From Stenotrophomonas sp. SAU14A_NAIMI4_8 (lineage in GTDB: Bacteria; Pseudomonadota; Gammaproteobacteria; Xanthomonadales; Xanthomonadaceae), in NCBI RefSeq assembly GCF_003086695.1, contig NZ_CP025999.1, forward strand, positions 3,308,199 to 3,372,198: 64,000 nt of DNA. The letters are read 5' to 3'. Below are positions 62,603-64,000 of the stretch, piece by piece. The position numbers and the translations under genes are program-made. The notes under the pieces are model-generated. The model ran no database searches and was not told the origin of the DNA. It worked only from the letters and a program-made list of their open reading frames with translations. Numbering within the stretch: the first letter of the stretch is position 1; every line of letters begins with the position of its first letter.

Positions 62603-63922
62603 TTAGCGCTGGGTACGGTAGGGGGACCATGCCGGTTCGCGCACATCACCGTCAGCCAGGACCAGGCGCTGGCGCACCCGTGCATCGGCCGAAACGGCGT
62701 ACAGCACACCACGGCCACCCTCGCGGGCGGCGTACAACACCATGCTGGCGTTCGGGGCGAAGCTGGGCGATTCGTCCAGCGAGCCCGGGGACAGGGTGCT
62801 CCAGCGCGGCGAGCCCAGCGAGCTGTCCATCATGGCGATCTTGTAGCTGTTGCCCGAACCCTGCGCCACCACGATCTTCTTGCCGTCGTAGGACACCGAG
62901 GGCTTGGCGTTGTAGTTGCCCTGGAAGGTGACGCGCTCGGCGCTGCCGCCGCCGGCACCGACCTTGTAGACCTGCGGGCGACCGCCACGGTCGGAGGTGA
63001 AGTACACCGCGCTGCCATCGGCGGCCCAGGTCGGCTCGGTATCGATGGCGAAGTGGTTGGTCAGCTGGGTCAGCTGCTTGCTGCCCAGGTCCATCACGTA
63101 GATTTCCGGATTACCCGAACGCGACAGGGTCAGGGCCAGCTTGCGGCCGTCCGGCGAGAACGCCGGGGCGCTGTTGATGCCACGGAAGCTGGTGACCAGC
63201 TCGCGCGCGCCGGTGGAAATGTTCTGGATGTAGATGGCCGAATTGCCACGCTCGAAGCTGACGTAGGCCAGCTTGCCGCCGTCCGGGCTCCACGAGGGCG
63301 ACAGCAGCGGCTCGGCCGAACGCACGATGGTCTGCGGGTTGTAGCCATCCGAATCGGCCACCATCAGCGCATAGCGCATGGCGTCGCCCTTGCCGCTGGC
63401 GGTGATGTAGGCGATGCGGGTCCAGAAGGCGCCGCGTACACCGGTGATCTTTTCATAGATGGCATCGGCCATCTGGTGGGCCACATCGCGCATGGCGTTG
63501 CCACGGGCGGTCATGGCCAGGCCCAGCAGGCGCTCGCCCTTGGGCACGTCGAACAGTTCGTATTCCACGCGGTAGGCGCCGGCACCGGCGTCCATCACCC
63601 GGCCGACCACGATGTAGTTCTGCTTCAGCGCGCGCCAGGTGGCGAACTGGATGTCACCGCCACGGGTGGGCTTTTCCACGATCTGCGCTTCGGGCAGCGT
63701 GCGGAACTGGCCCGAACGCTCCAGATCGGCGCGGACCACGCCGGCCACGTCGGTCTGCGGGGCACCGGCCGAACCCTGGTAAGGCATGGGCACGATGGTG
63801 ATCGGCAGCGCGGAGGCATTGCCGCCGATGATTTCAAGGTCAAGGCTCCTCTGCTGCGCGAAGGCAGCGAAGGGCAGCAACAGGGCCGCAAACACGGCAA
63901 GCCAGCGAGGCATCTTCTTCAT
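62603..63922 (-). CDS. tolB: Tol-Pal translocation protein TolB
   Basis: 439 residues. Signal peptide (1-22, FAAFAQ), N-terminal domain that binds TolA, and a six-bladed beta-propeller seen as repeats of the type SWSPDGGKLAYVS, AFSPDGRKLALT, TWAADGSAVYFTSDRGG and SVSYDGKKIVV. Periplasmic; it binds Pal and TolA. Start ATG 63922. The upstream 78 bp reach the window edge, where tolA is expected. Confidence 0.96.
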   Translation of the reverse strand: MKKMPRWLAVFAALLLPFAAFAQQRSLDLEIIGGNASALPITIVPMPYQGSAGAPQTDVAGVVRADLERSGQFRTLPEAQIVEKPTRGGDIQFATWRALKQNYIVVGRVMDAGAGAYRVEYELFDVPKGERLLGLAMTARGNAMRDVAHQMADAIYEKITGVRGAFWTRIAYITASGKGDAMRYALMVADSDGYNPQTIVRSAEPLLSPSWSPDGGKLAYVSFERGNSAIYIQNISTGARELVTSFRGINSAPAFSPDGRKLALTLSRSGNPEIYVMDLGSKQLTQLTNHFAIDTEPTWAADGSAVYFTSDRGGRPQVYKVGAGGGSAERVTFQGNYNAKPSVSYDGKKIVVAQGSGNSYKIAMMDSSLGSPRWSTLSPGSLDESPSFAPNASMVLYAAREGGRGVLYAVSADARVRQRLVLADGDVREPAWSPYRTQR

Positions 63923-64000
63923 GGAGCGCTCAATGAGGGGAAACCGGTACGAGGGATAGCAAACGGCGAGTGAACCGCTTCGCAATCATGAACCAAGGGT

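Overview
The window looks like a chromosomal segment of a Stenotrophomonas species (Xanthomonadaceae). The evidence is: GC-rich DNA with strong third-position bias; the intact gene order tolB-pal-cpoB-queE-queC-tRNA-Lys; the Xanthomonas-type copper operon copL-copA-copB; a pilG-pilH-pilI-pilJ-chpA twitching chemotaxis cluster next to gshB; and many short palindromes that begin with GTAG, the signature of the known Stenotrophomonas GTAG (SMAG) REP family.

Layout. 1-6.8 kb: an SDR oxidoreductase cut by the window edge, a secreted SGNH hydrolase, the minus-strand overlapping set ynfA-mazG-cysQ-nudE, and bioA-rsmE on the plus strand. 6.8-18.8 kb: one minus-strand operon for type IV pilus chemosensing (pilG, pilH, pilI, pilJ, the 2,207-residue kinase chpA, a CheB-like protein that has lost catalytic residues, and a terminal CheW-like protein). 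19.0-20.8 kb: gshB and a TonB-like protein. 21.4-27.9 kb: tsaB, the helicase yoaA, a small TPR lipoprotein and mrcB. 28-38.7 kb: a two-domain glycosyltransferase, an unknown membrane-anchored repeat protein, relA, an unknown periplasmic protein and hrpA. 38.7-42.5 kb: dps, a 1.4-kb repeat field and recQ. 42.6-52.1 kb: copLAB, an acetyltransferase, a zinc-ribbon protein, a CPBP protease, an orphan response regulator, a duplicated esterase, a Tat-exported dienelactone hydrolase and an acyltransferase. 52.1-54.5 kb: small accessory genes. 54.6-59.4 kb: an islet of atypical composition between a tRNA 3' remnant and tRNA-Lys, carrying two membrane-anchored proteins of unknown function, a RelA/SpoT-domain enzyme and decayed gene fragments. 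59.5-64 kb: queC, queE and the Tol-Pal genes.

Two things stand out. First, six intergenic elements of about 102-106 bp (one enlarged to 176 bp, one split by a mini-IS) share a common plan: long outer stem, inner hairpin with loop CATGGATG, and a conserved GGAC...GCGTCC box. Stem sequences differ from copy to copy but still pair, so the fold appears to be conserved. I do not recognise this family. Second, the tRNA-Lys islet holds a candidate nucleotide-signalling module: a single-pass membrane protein 33 bp upstream of a standalone RelA/SpoT synthetase-like gene. The remaining genes are mostly conserved housekeeping or envelope functions.
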